In this document: piece after piece, positions 36,888 through 48,008 of the stretch
How positions within the stretch are numbered: the stretch's first letter is position 1
Layout: each line of letters opens with the position of its first letter
DNA from: Anseranas semipalmata
Taxonomy: Eukaryota > Chordata > Aves > Anseriformes > Anseranatidae
Reading direction: 5' to 3'
DNA: 64,000 nt
Assembly: GCA_013399115.1 (NCBI GenBank)
Contig: VXAA01003918.1
Location: 91,681 to 155,680, forward strand
Position numbers and translations under genes: made by a program
The notes under the pieces: model-generated
The model's database searches: none
The model's input: the letters and a program-made list of their open reading frames with translations, nothing else
Told to the model about the DNA's origin: nothing

Positions 36888-37303
36888 TGACTAAGGGACT
36901 GGAGTATCTCTCCTATGAGAACAGGCTGAGAGCTGGGACTCTTCAGCCTAGAGAAAAGAAGGCTGAAGGATTTTTAATCAATGGCTATAAATACCTGAAG
37001 GGAGTGTGCAAAGAGGACAGAGACAGGCTCTTTCCAGCAGTGCCAAGTGACAGGACAAGACACAATGGACACAAACTGGAACACAGCAGGTTCCATCCAA
37101 AGATCAGGAAACGTTTCTCCATGGTGTGATTGACTAAACAATGGCACAGGTTGCCAGAGGTTGTGGAGTCTCCCTCTTTGGAGATCTTCAAAAGCCACCT
37201 GGACAAGGTCCTGGGCAACCTGGACCCTGCTTGAGTAGGGGGTTGGAGCAGATGACACCTAGAGGTCCCTTCCAAAATTAACCATTTTGTGATTCTGTGA
37301 TTC
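36886..37303 (+). mobile_element. CR1 LINE nested in LTR 2
   Basis: A 5'-truncated CR1 starts at ATGACTAAGGGACTGGAGTATC (the MI-x-GLEHLS region). It passes through degenerate LFSLEKRR and SDRTRHNGHKLEHSRFHPKIRKRFSMV, then a stop, and TGGCACAGGTTGCCAGAGG. The 3' UTR ends in TTTTGTGATTCTGTGATTCT. The six bases TGAGAA occur on both sides (36882-36887 and 37304-37309), a good target duplication, and the LTR reads on without loss. The CR1 is therefore younger than the LTR. Confidence 0.93.
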
Positions 37304-37459
37304 TGAGAACACACTGATGATTTATCTATTGCTAAGCAATGCTTACACAGAGCCATGGACTTTCCTGTTGCTAATGCCATCCTGCCAGCTAGTAGGCTGG
37401 GGATGCAAAAAATGGGAGGGGGCACAGACGGGACAGCTAACCAAAGGGGTGCTCCATAC

Positions 37460-37466
37460 TATATAA
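37460..37466 (+). promoter_or_regulatory. TATA-like box in LTR 2
   Basis: TATATAA occupies the same place as in LTR 1. Confidence 0.5.
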
Positions 37467-37668
37467 CATCATACTCAGCAAGAAAAGCTGGGGGAAAGAA
37501 GGAGGAAGGGGGAGACATTTGGAGTTATGGCATTTGTCTTCCCAAGTAACTGTTATGTGTGATGGAGCCCTGCTTTCCTGAAAATAGTTAAAGCTCTGCC
37601 TGTCAATGGGAAATAATGAATGAATTCCTTTTTTTGTTTTGCTTGCACACAAAACTTCTGCTTTACCT

Positions 37669-37674
37669 ATTAAA
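37669..37674 (+). promoter_or_regulatory. ATTAAA polyadenylation-type signal in LTR 2
   Basis: ATTAAA in CCTATTAAACTGTC, equivalent to the LTR 1 site. Confidence 0.5.
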
Positions 37675-38730
37675 CTGTCTTTATCTCAACCCATGAGTTT
37701 TCTCAGTTTTACTCTTCTGATTTTCTTCCCCATTCCAATGCAGGAGGAGTGAGCAAGCAGCTGTGTGGTGCTTAGCTGCCTATCAGGATTATACCACAAC
37801 ACCACTGAAATTTAATGTATTCAAAAATATAATGATCACTGAAAATTACACATAAAACCAGAAATTTACAGAAGTTAGTATCAATGATTTAGAAAATAGA
37901 AGATTAACTTTTCAATGAACAGCCCGGCTGAGTTTTAGCTATATCAAGAACTTGCAGATATCACCATTACAGTCATAGATGGATCTGTATGATTTCTCCT
38001 TTTTTGGTATTACATTTCAAAAACTCTTTGTTGAAAGAAATGGCGTGATAGAGACAGAAGTGATGAATGCACCGAAAAATTGTTTCCTGTCATAAATGAC
38101 TTCATAAACCTACTGGGAAATTTTTCATGTCTACATCTGGTAGATGGTGACTAATGCAGGATAATCAAATTAGAAATTGTTCAGCCAGTAGGGACTAGTG
38201 ACCACACGAAGGCCCAGTGTCTAAAGCAAGATTAGAAGTTGATATGTGTAAATCACAACTGATTCTAATCAAAAACAGATGCCTGATTTTAGACAGGTCT
38301 TCATGAACAAGAAGTCAAGAAAGCCTAAAAATAATTGAGTAGATGGAGACAATGAAATGCAGACTACATCATAGTACAAACAGTTAACAATATTCTATAC
38401 AAGTGGGTATGTATAGTTTAAATGCACAGTGTCCACAGAGAATATGTATGTTAAAATAAAAAAAGTCTGACATTCTACCTGATGGTTGTGCAACCTAAAT
38501 GAATAATAGTGTGTATATCATGTGCAAACATTTTGTGAAAATGTGGAATTAATGATTAAATTGGACATATGAGATAATATTCTTATTCTCTGATTTTTGA
38601 TAGAGTAGCACCATTAGAAACAAATATTTTTTATTAATTTATAGACTAAAAATACGTTTTGGATATATTTATCCTAAAACAAATCCAAACTGGAAATTTA
38701 TATTTTAAAATGCTCCTACCAGTGACTATC

Positions 38731-38775
38731 AATAAAGAATCACAGAACACTTACAAAAAAAAAAAACAAAAAAAA

Positions 38776-38812
<37 letters not shown>
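38731..38812 (+). other. AATAAA followed by long A tract (possible retrocopy tail)
   Basis: AATAAA (38731-38736) is followed after 17 bases by an interrupted A run of about 59 bases (38754-38812). That spacing is typical of a cleaved, polyadenylated transcript end. I cannot identify the upstream sequence, and no target duplication was found. A chance AATAAA before a poly-A microsatellite is equally possible. Confidence 0.3.
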
Positions 38813-38815
<3 letters not shown>

Positions 38816-41800
38816 GTGGTACTTACAACATCAATTTCCTTGTTTTTTTTCTGCAGCTTCATGAAACCTTTCTATAATAATTGATACATATATATATATT
38901 TTTTTTCCTTCACAGATCCTATGTGTGATCCTATGTGTGTCATTGTCTATTAAAGAACATAAGAGTTAAATAAAGGGACAGTGTTGTTTTTCTATCCTAG
39001 TCATTTTCTCAATTTATTGTCATAGTTCAGGGGTACTGAATATATAGATATGTGTCTCAATACCTTGTAGAACAAATACTAAACACAACACCTCCTCCTT
39101 TTGAATTTATTTAGTGTTCCTACCTTATTCACATAGGTACAGAGTACTGCTGTGGTTCATATTTATTCTGACACAGGTCAGAATTCATGCATTATGTCTT
39201 ACATTGAGAATGTCCTATATCTATAAGGAATGTATCTATAAGGATATGTTTTGCTATAGAAGGATTTCTAGTGCTAGCAGAAGACAACAATACACTCATT
39301 ATAAAGCCATGAGAATATTTTACCAATAACGAGCACAACCGTGAACATTGGGAAAATAAGTTTGATATTCAGCTAACTGAAAGATTTTAACAAAATGCTT
39401 GTGAAATGTCAGGGTACAAGTTAATTTTACTAAATGAGATTTGTTATGATTCTTGAATATTTAGTTCATTTCTACTTTTGATTAGGTGATTTTCAGACAC
39501 TGATTGCCAACTTCTTGGTCTGAAAATTCATGTGACTAATTATGGATTACTCACACGTTTTGACTGGCCAACTAAGTCTCACATGGCTCTATCTCTTGTC
39601 TGGATCACTATTTACCATACAAATGATGTTTATGGATATTTAATTATAATTCTGTACATAAATACTTCTGTGAATTGAGATTTAGAAGAACATATACACA
39701 AACACTATACTGACAGTGATGTTTTTCTAAGCCAAAGAACAATTTTGGTGAAGTAAGAGTTGGAGAATAGTAGTAAATATGTGAGTCAGTGTCTTTCCTG
39801 CAAACTTCTTTAGGTGGGTAAGATTAATGGAAAGGACTGAACATACAGTAAAGTTATGTCTTTATTTTTGCTTGCTGAAAAGGGCAATCCAAAAAATCAA
39901 TTGGATTATTCCACTTATGCCTTTTAGTTAAACGTTATTTACTGATTTTAATATTAGGATCTTCAATATAGGTTTGGGCATAATGCAAAAGTTTATGTTT
40001 CCACTGTTACATTGATAATATACCTGGAACCCTAAAAAGGTAAATGTGATGACATTTTGGTAATAATTCTGCTCCGCTGAAAACAATGTCAGTAAGAGCA
40101 GACTCAAGTTGCTGGCTGCTAGTAGAGCACATATAAGTCATGTACACTAAACATAGTGTCACTCATCCAAGGATGAAATCATACTCCAGCGCAGAAAATA
40201 GGAACTTCAATTTATCCAGCCACACACAATAGTTTCCTAAAGATCAAGACAAATGTTTGTACTTGTACTGTTTCTACAGTGACTGACAGATTAAGAAAAA
40301 AAGAGTTTATGTGAGTGTATATAGGAGTGTATAGTGAGTGTATATATTTAGAAGGACAAATTCATGACTCAAAGCACGGGTGTAATGAACATCTAAGTCC
40401 TTTTCAGCTTCTGAATGCAAACACTTAGAAGCAGGAGAAATTAGCAAAAGCAGAAAGTATATTACACACACAAAACAGATAGGATTTTTAGCATGAAAAA
40501 ACACACTTTTGTTAATTCTTTGAATCAACAACATATGTTGTTTACTTATTGTTGCATCTTGCAGAAAAAAGTAAAGTTGGCTTCAACAAATAACGAGCAG
40601 ATGAATTTTGAAGAAAGAGGACTGTGCAGCTAGAATGATGAATACCAGGCAGTAATGCTATTATACTGTGGGCTTAAGGTTTTTCCACAGCAAATAATAC
40701 CCTGCCAGGCAGACAAACAAATTAGCTGATGATGGACCTCCCTTCCACAACTAAGCTTTAATCTCAGACAGCCCATTTAACTAATGAGGAATCCTCCCTT
40801 GTACTACTATGATAATATGAAAATGGTGAGGAACTGATAAGCTGAAAAGAGTTGGTCAAGTTTTTGACCTTTCTCTGAAGTGCCTTTGACATTAGCTAGA
40901 TGAAAATGTGAGGACTCAACTCTTTGAATAAGTCTCCAGTGATCTAGCCCCTAGAAGGTCTCAAATAACTTCCTTAATCATAACAGGCACTTTGGCCTTT
41001 CTCACAAAGCAGACTAATGTGTAGGTTCAACTCGTAATAAAAACTGTTAGTGGTTTGAGTTCATCTCACTTAGCTTTAACCTATTTAAATACAAGCGTCT
41101 AATCTAAACTACTCACTTTCCAAAATCCTCCCCAACACAAAGGCCTAAGACCTTTCTGTTCCTGAATTTTCCTTGTGAAGTCTTTAGAATTCTGCTCTAA
41201 GACGTGCTCAGTTTGAGTAAAATATTGTAACTTTGCCTAGCAACTAACTCGTACTTTACTCCTGTCAGACTCACAAAAAAAGGAGTTTTTGACCCTCTGA
41301 TGCCTGCTAACAAGCAAGTTCAGAGTACATGAAAGTCAGAGTCACAGGAGGATGAAGTGCAGCCCTTCCTCTACACCAACTTTTTTCTACTTGATCCCTC
41401 AGATGATGGAGCATTCAGCTTTTTACTCAACTGTCACATGATGCAACTTGAACTCATGCCCTTCACATTACAGTAGGACTGGGAAGTATTAAATGTGCTA
41501 AACAGTAAACTCTTTGGAGAGAGGACATAAATGGAGAGACAGAAAGCACAAATTTTCTCATTTTTTTCAGTTTTTACTGAAGCTGGTCTAATTTTTACAA
41601 AATGAAATCAGACTAAGCCATGAAGAGATTGAGGGTATTTTGCCCTTAAGGCTGTGGAAACAAGTATGAAAACATGTTTAAAGTATAATGTATGTCTAAT
41701 AAGAATTTTCATGTCAAGAGCAAGCTATTGTAACAGAACCGACAATGTTACACTAGCAGTGCTAGCAAAAAAAATGGACAGAATTGTGGGTACATATTTT

Positions 41801-42689
41801 GGGGCAGATTTTCTCTTTACCTCAGTTGCCATGAAGGGCAATGTTATCTCACTTTGCAACAGCTCTGTGAGAAGACCTACATTGTCAAAAAAGAAGCAAA
41901 AGGAGGGACTAAACAGTACAAAGGTTTCTTGCCCTTAAAAACTAAGTCCACATTTTAAGAAATTCCATGAAAAATAATGTTATTAAATTATGGACCTTGG
42001 AATTAGGACTTTTGTCCAAAATAAGACTTTGTGTCTCTGGTATCCAGAGCTAATGATAAATGGCTCCATGGATCATTCACTTTTCTGGTGGAGTTACTGG
42101 GGAACTTCACTGAACAAAGTTCACATCATCCTCTGATACTCAGGGAGGAACACTGTGACAAAGCAGTAAGAATTTGTTTATACAAGAGATAAACTGCAGT
42201 AATGACACTTTTGCACTCAGTTTCCATGACTTTGTTTCTAATTTCTGAATAAATATTTAGTCATCCAACCTTTCTAACTATACTTAATCAAAAGCAAAGG
42301 GCTAGGCAAGCATATCATGAAAAGGACGATCTTTTTGGCTTATTGTTTTATATGACCAACAGGGCTGTAATAAAAAAGTGCTGCTATTATTGTCAAGCTT
42401 TGTTATAGATTAAAACCGTTATGAATCATCAGAATGAGACCTACTTGTCCATATTCTCCCCTCATTCCCACTGCACATTTCCATTTCTCATGATGTATTC
42501 TCCCTTGAAGATGGAGCTTCTGTGAATTCCTCTTAGTCTGCTTCTCCACACTCTTGCAGATCTCATGTTTATGAAATCTGGGATTATTGGTACCTGTTCT
42601 TTCTTTTTCTTATCTATTACTCCAAATTCTTCTCTATGCCCTGCACTTTCTTTGATAAGGTGTTGCCTGGGTAGCAAAAAGGTTGGAGC

Positions 42690-42710
42690 GGGGTAGGGTG
42701 GGGGGGAAGG
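42690..42710 (+). other. G-rich patch with quadruplex potential
   Basis: GGGG-TA-GGG-T-GGGGGGG gives four G3 tracts with short loops in an otherwise AT-rich neighbourhood. Confidence 0.4.
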
Positions 42711-43224
42711 TGTGCTGTGAGATATATTGGCCATAAAATTTCTGTGAGCAAGAGGTGCCCTGAAAGCAGGTTATGCCTCCTTATTAAAAATTGCAAGACA
42801 AAGTTGAAAAAATGGCAGGACCCAGGGAAAAGTCAAAAATGAGCTCTTCCTTTGTCACACTGGTAGAACAGAGTCAGTGCAACAGGAGAAACAATATTCT
42901 GTGAGAGCACACATGGCCCCACAGTACCTATCAGTACATTCATAAATGTCTTATTCTACTGGTAAGAGACAGTATGCTCTAGCTGATGTGTATAGTCTGT
43001 ACTACAAATCAACGTCATGGGTGATGTATATTGCTCTTCTTACTTGTAGTATATTTACTTTTGGCTTAGCCTTGCTTTTACACATTTTTCTATGACAATA
43101 CCAAACATGAAACCATGTTTAGCTGCAGTTGCATCCACTCTGTGTTAACTTCTATGCTAAACAATCTTCCCATGAACAATTGAAATTGGTTCCTGGTGTC
43201 TAAATTTCATTGGAGCTGTGTTCT

Positions 43225-43290
43225 CAGAATCATAGCAGTGCAGAAATAGCTTTGGGATCTCATCTTCTACCCCTTCTGATTGTAATAGTA
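43225..43290 (-). mobile_element. Possible old CR1 3' end trace
   Basis: CAGAATCATAG ... GGGATCTCATCTTCTACCCCTTCTG resembles the reversed 3' end of an old CR1 (AGAATCATAGAAT ... GGTCATCTAGTCCAACCCC). It is short and much decayed. Confidence 0.3.
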
Positions 43291-45380
43291 CTACTATGAT
43301 TCCTTGAGAAGACATAACTCCCAAAATACAACAAACATTATGTTACAGTATTTTGACAGGATACTTCAAAAGAACGGTTATATTAACAATAGACCGTGAA
43401 GCAGAACCTGACTTTGTTTATGAGTTTAACAGGTCTGTGTTTAAGACTTTAAGAGCTAAGATGTGACTTCAACATCTCACTGCATAAATTGATTAATCTC
43501 AGAAAGCATACTTCCATTTATGTAACATTTAAAGCCTTGGTAGCACTGATCAGTGTATCTACTGACAAACAATTATTATCACATTATCATAACGAATGAC
43601 CTTACAAAATAATCACATATAAAGCTGGTCAAATATTACTTACTTTATACTTGGTTCTTTTCTCTAGTCCCTACATTCTCAAAAATTCAAGTCTTTCTTC
43701 CAGTCTGAAATTACTCTACAGTATTTTATGGATAATCCTGATACACTGATTATGTGAAGATGAGCACATAACCAAAGATCTTCTCCCCAAAAAGATAGAA
43801 AGGTGACAGGAAGAGATATAGTATATTTATTTTGCAATCATCTTTGGTACTATATGGACTAAAAAGTAGTCAACAGCATAGATTTAAGGAAGAACACAGG
43901 GTATGTTCTTATTACAAATTGAGAGTTAAGGATCATGTATATTCCATTTTGGCATTTCCAGAAAAAAAAAAAAAAAAATTACTTCTCAGTAAGTTGCAGA
44001 AGTAGGACTTCACTTTAGTACTCCATGGATTTCCAGAGGGGATAAAGTGTATAGAGTATGACAATAAAACTATAATCCAGGTAGTGCAGAATTGTGGTCA
44101 TTTTTTTAAGAAAACTCCTACCTGTGGTGAATGCAATTTCAAATATCACAACAATATGGGCTGTTATAACATCTGGTAGCCCAAAATATTGGTTTCCCCA
44201 GTAATGCCAGAGTTAAGTGTTTTGAATGACTGAAGGAAAAGAGAGTGTTATGACACTTAGGGACAAATTACCTCTGAGGTTTGTGCAGACAGACCACAAT
44301 AGCTAAAACCTGGAAAGAAGCAGATTTTGGTCTAGAATTCACTAAAGAGAGACAGATGAACAACAGACACAAGAATTTGCAGTAGAAGGCAGCATAAATA
44401 AGAAATGACACCTCCCTTCTCAACATATATGCCTTCCCTCAGTTTATCTGATTTCATTAGGGAACAATATTTTTATTACTCTTTTTGATCCACTGGCTTC
44501 AGAGCTCAGATGCTGTCTGTAGATGCTGTGCCATCCTCTGTACAACTGAATTAAATAGACTAACCCAGTCAGCTTAAGCCTGTCAAAAATCCTTCTAGAA
44601 AGCAGGCCATGCGTGCAAAGATGGCAGATAGAAAAAGCTTTCTACTTTAATACCCCCAAAAATGCACAAAATATTCAATTTAGTTAGTTTCACAGAATCA
44701 TTTTTCATAGGGGCATATTTAAAAGACACTTCAAGACGGACTCTGTCGAAGCAGTAGTTTAGAAATGAATAAATGATTACCATTTTAAAAGACCCTTTAG
44801 GAAAGGCAGATTCTCTCTTTCTCATGTCCAGATGTCATCTACAAGCATTCTGTGTTCTGCTGAAATTCTGTCATCATTTGAGGCTTCAAGAGTTGGCTGT
44901 TATTGGAGGACAGATACAAATGTTGATTGGCCTTTAGATGGATAGGACATGACAAATTTTGTTTTGATCTGCCTTGGGGCGTAGGAGATTTGAAGGATAC
45001 AATGCAAGAGCCTTGATGTGAAATAAATTGGAATAATTACCACAAATGTCTAATTATACATGGCATAAAATAAACCTCAATTTCAATATATTTCAGGAAA
45101 ATCTAATGAGGTCTGATGTTTACACCTATTTCCTGGCTCCAGACCAAGATTATATTCTCAACAAATCTGATTGGCTTTGGCAGGATCAGAATCTCTGTCA
45201 TTATAACAATAAAAACATTGGAAATAATTTTTTATAATACATTATCTTAATCCATATTTATGTAAAAGTCACAAGTTTGTCTGTCTTTTCTTCTTTTTCT
45301 ACCACTTACACTTTTTACCCATATTTTTAAAATTAAGTTTCACTCCCTTGGCTATCTTGATATATGATGTTATCTTATTT

Positions 45381-45440
45381 CATTGGCAAATGGAGAACTG
45401 TGGCACAGGATGGAATAAATAATTTGAGTTATAAAGAGTA
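45381..45440 (-). repeat. Possible MIR-like ancient SINE trace
   Basis: GCAAATGGAGAACTGTGGCACAGG followed by a stretch like AATAAATAATTTG resembles the reversed MIR core (GATGAGGAAACTGAGGCACAG ... AAGTAACTTG). A plausible fossil, not proven. Confidence 0.4.
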
Positions 45441-46902
45441 CAGAACTCAAACAGCTAGATTTTGTTCATGAGTATGATTTGATGCATCTGTATTCATCAT
45501 TCATGCCTAACTAACAAGATGTGTTGTATCTACCAACAGCAGGTGTCTGATGAGGAAGGACAGAAGAAGCAGTTTTGTTCCCTCTCCCTCATAGGCACCA
45601 TAATGCTATCCAGTGCTGGAAATGAAGGACAAAAAAAAAAAAAAAAGCAGATGATATCCTAATAACTTGAATCTTATATCAGCTGGGATTTAGATCTCCA
45701 CAGGCTACCACATTCAAGTCAGCAGCTCTATTTTCCAGGTCAAGCTAATCCTGTATTTGTGAACTGCCTCCCTTCACTGCCTTGAAATTCACCTCAGGTT
45801 GATCACAAGTACTTCTGCTGAGATAGATGACAGTCTTTAAAATACAAGCGAAAGCTCTGCTGCAATACAGTTTAGGGGCAACCACACTAAAAATCTGTCT
45901 GTGCTCTGGAGCAACTCCAAAAGTTTTAAGTTGCCGTAATTGCAGCCAACCTTGATAGAGGATAGCTATGTTTCATATGCTCTCTGACCTGCCCAGATCA
46001 GTGCCTGCATAGTGATACAAGTACAGCAGACCATGGCTTCAGGGGTGGAAACACTCTGTTGGGCTATGGAGTACATCCTGATCAGAGCCTAGAGTCCTGC
46101 AGATATGGAGACTTATCCATTTTGCAGATTTGGAGATTTCCACTTTTGCATAAAGTTACTAGGGTGCACCCCAAGTGAATTGAATGTCCATCTCCAGACG
46201 GACATTTCCTGTTGTTTCACTTATTATTATCACTTATTCCTGTTATTTTATCTCTTCAATGGCAAAGGATGCACATGTAACTTAGACTGGATTATTGTCT
46301 GGCAGTACTTAAATTGCATATACAGGCCATAGAGCAGACGTGATTTCAGTAACCTGCAACTCCATCTGCAGATCTCAGAAGTGCTTATTTCTTTCCAAAG
46401 TGTTCAAGAGATGCAGGAAGCTACATTAGAGAGGTTCAGATATTATTGCTTCCCATTTCTGAGGCCAGATACCTCAAACTGGAAATGAACCAGTGCCTAA
46501 GCTGGATAGACTAGACACCAACACATTACAGTATTAAACAAGAAATCCTGAAAGAAGGAACTCTAGTCTTTGGTTCACATGAGAAGCTCAAGGTCCGTGT
46601 CTGGAAGGGAAGTTCATAACTGAATGAACCTGCCAGGTCCTATCATAAGCCATGTCAAGAATAAGAAAGTGCATATGAAAATAGGAAAGTCTGTCTGGAA
46701 AGCAACTAGGCAAAACTTCCTTTATGCTTAAATATGAGGAAAAGGGTAAGGCTAAAGGTCAGCTTTCCACAGGATGCAGATTCCTCTCTCTGTTAGAAAA
46801 AAAAATACCGCTTTAGGATTCAGGTTCAGAGTTTAATGCAGAGATTCGAACTTCTTTTGGGCAGTGACACTTTCACAGAAACGGATCAGAAGGAAAACTG
46901 CT

Positions 46903-47268
46903 GCATAGTTCACTTGAAGTACTGTGTCCAGTTCTGGGGCCCCCAGTACAAGAGAGACATGGACATACTGGAAAAGGTCCAAGAGAGGGCAACCAAAATG
47001 ATCAAGGGACTGGAGCATCTCTCCTGTGAGGAGAGGCTGAGAGAGTTGGAGCTGTTCAGCCTGGAGAAGAGGAGGCTCAAGGGGGAAACTTATCAATAAA
47101 TACCTGAAGGGAGGATGCAATGACGATGTAGCCAGGCCCTTTTCAGTGATGCCCAGTGCCAGGACAAGAGGCAGTAGGTACGAACTGGAACACAAGAGGT
47201 TCCGTTAAATATCAGGAAGCACTTCTATNCCTTCTAACCCTAAACATTCTGTGATTGTGTAATTCTGG
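46903..47268 (+). mobile_element. CR1 LINE copy A of a tandem pair, with a break at an N
   Basis: CR1 begins within TTCACTTGAAGTACTGTGTC (HLEYCVQFWG region). It runs through [22 protein letters not shown] and [13 protein letters not shown] and shifts frame near 47090. At AAGCACTTCTATN (47229) it jumps straight to the end of the 3' UTR (CCTTCTAACCCTAAACATTCTG). About 190 bases expected between (the R-VV-x-x-W-N-x-LP region and most of the UTR) are missing exactly at the single N. The tail ends TGTGATTGTGTAATTCTG. Confidence 0.92.
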
Positions 47269-48008
47269 GTCAGGGCAATCCTGAGCACAAACACAAGCTG
47301 GGTGGAGAACGGATCGCGAGCAGCTCTGAGGAGAAGGACTTGGGAGTGTTGGTTGATTAGAAGCTCAACATGAGCCAACAATGTGTGCTTGCAGCCCAGA
47401 AAGCCAACCATATCCTGGGCTGCATCAAAAGAAACGTGGACAGCAGGTCAAGGGAGGTGATTTTTCCCCTCCACTCTGCTCTTGAGAGACCCCAGCTGGA
47501 GCACTGCGTTCAGCTTTGGGGCCCCCAGCAAAAGAAGGACTTGGACCTATTGGATCAAATCCAGAGGAGGGCCATGAGGATGATCAGAGGGCTGGAGCAC
47601 CTCTCCTATGAAGACAGGATGAGGGAGTTGGGGTTGTTCAGCCTGGAGAAGAGAAGGCTCCAAGGAGACCTTATAGTAGACTTCCAGCACCTAAAAGGGG
47701 GCCTACAGGAAAGCTGGAGAAGGTGTCTTTATCAGGGAGTGTAGTGATAGAACAAAGGGCTTTAAACAAAAAGAGGAGAGATTTAGATTAGATATTAGGA
47801 GGACATTATTCACTATGAGGGTGGTGAGACATTGGAACAGGTTGCCCAGAGAAGCTGTGGATGCCCCATCCCTGGAAGTGTTCAAAGCCAGGTTGGATGG
47901 GGCTTTGGGCAACCTGATCTAGTGGAAGGTGTCCCTGCCCATGGCAGGGGGGTTGGAACTACATTATGTTTAAGGGTCCCTTCCAACCCAAACCATTCTA
48001 TGATTCTG
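47269..48008 (+). mobile_element. CR1 LINE copy B of a tandem pair
   Basis: This copy begins directly after the tail of copy A with GTCAGGGCAATCCTGAGCAC, which is CR1 sequence just after the RT core. It continues to a full 3' end: TAGTGGAAGGTGTCCCTGCC, GGTCCCTTCCAACCCAAACC and ATTCTATGATTCTG. It has no ORF2 upstream of the C-terminal region. Confidence 0.95.
47370..47744 (+). pseudogene. CR1 ORF2 C-terminal remnant (124 codons)
   Basis: The frame reads MSQQCVLAAQKANHILGCIK, then VQLWGPQQKKDLDLLDQIQR, MRMIRGLEHLSYEDRM and [16 protein letters not shown], and ends at a stop after CLYQGV. The next CR1 blocks (SD-RT-x-GNG and the [10 protein letters not shown] equivalent) lie in other frames downstream. 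The RT is missing by truncation. Confidence 0.9.

Larger units (their letters stand above)
37310..37801 (+). mobile_element. ERVL-like solo LTR 2, 3' part
   Basis: This continues LTR 2 through GATTTATCTATTGCTAAGCA, TGCTCCATACTATATAACAT, CTTCCCAAGTAACTGTTATG, CTTTACCTATTAAACTGTC and CCCATGAGTTTTCTCAG to ATACCACAACA at 37801, a normal CA end. Flanks CTCT and CACT do not give a clean 5-base duplication. Nothing retroviral lies outside it. Confidence 0.9.
37802..46902. other. About 9 kb of non-coding DNA
   Basis: No exon-like frame. It contains the A tract at 38754-38812, short TA runs near 38887-38900, a G-rich patch at 42690-42710, a faint CR1-like trace at 43225-43290, A runs near 43962 and 45630, and a MIR-like trace near 45381-45440. 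The rest is unique AT-rich sequence. Confidence 0.5.

Noticed and set aside
28291..37801. A complete provirus bounded by LTR 1 and LTR 2
   Set aside because: The interval has no retroviral coding trace visible by eye and contains an ancient CR1; the LTRs also lack matching flanks.
38080..38340. Possible old CR1 endonuclease-region fossil (GGGACTAGTGACCAC stretch)
   Set aside because: Only one short similar block; no ordered series of motifs could be followed.
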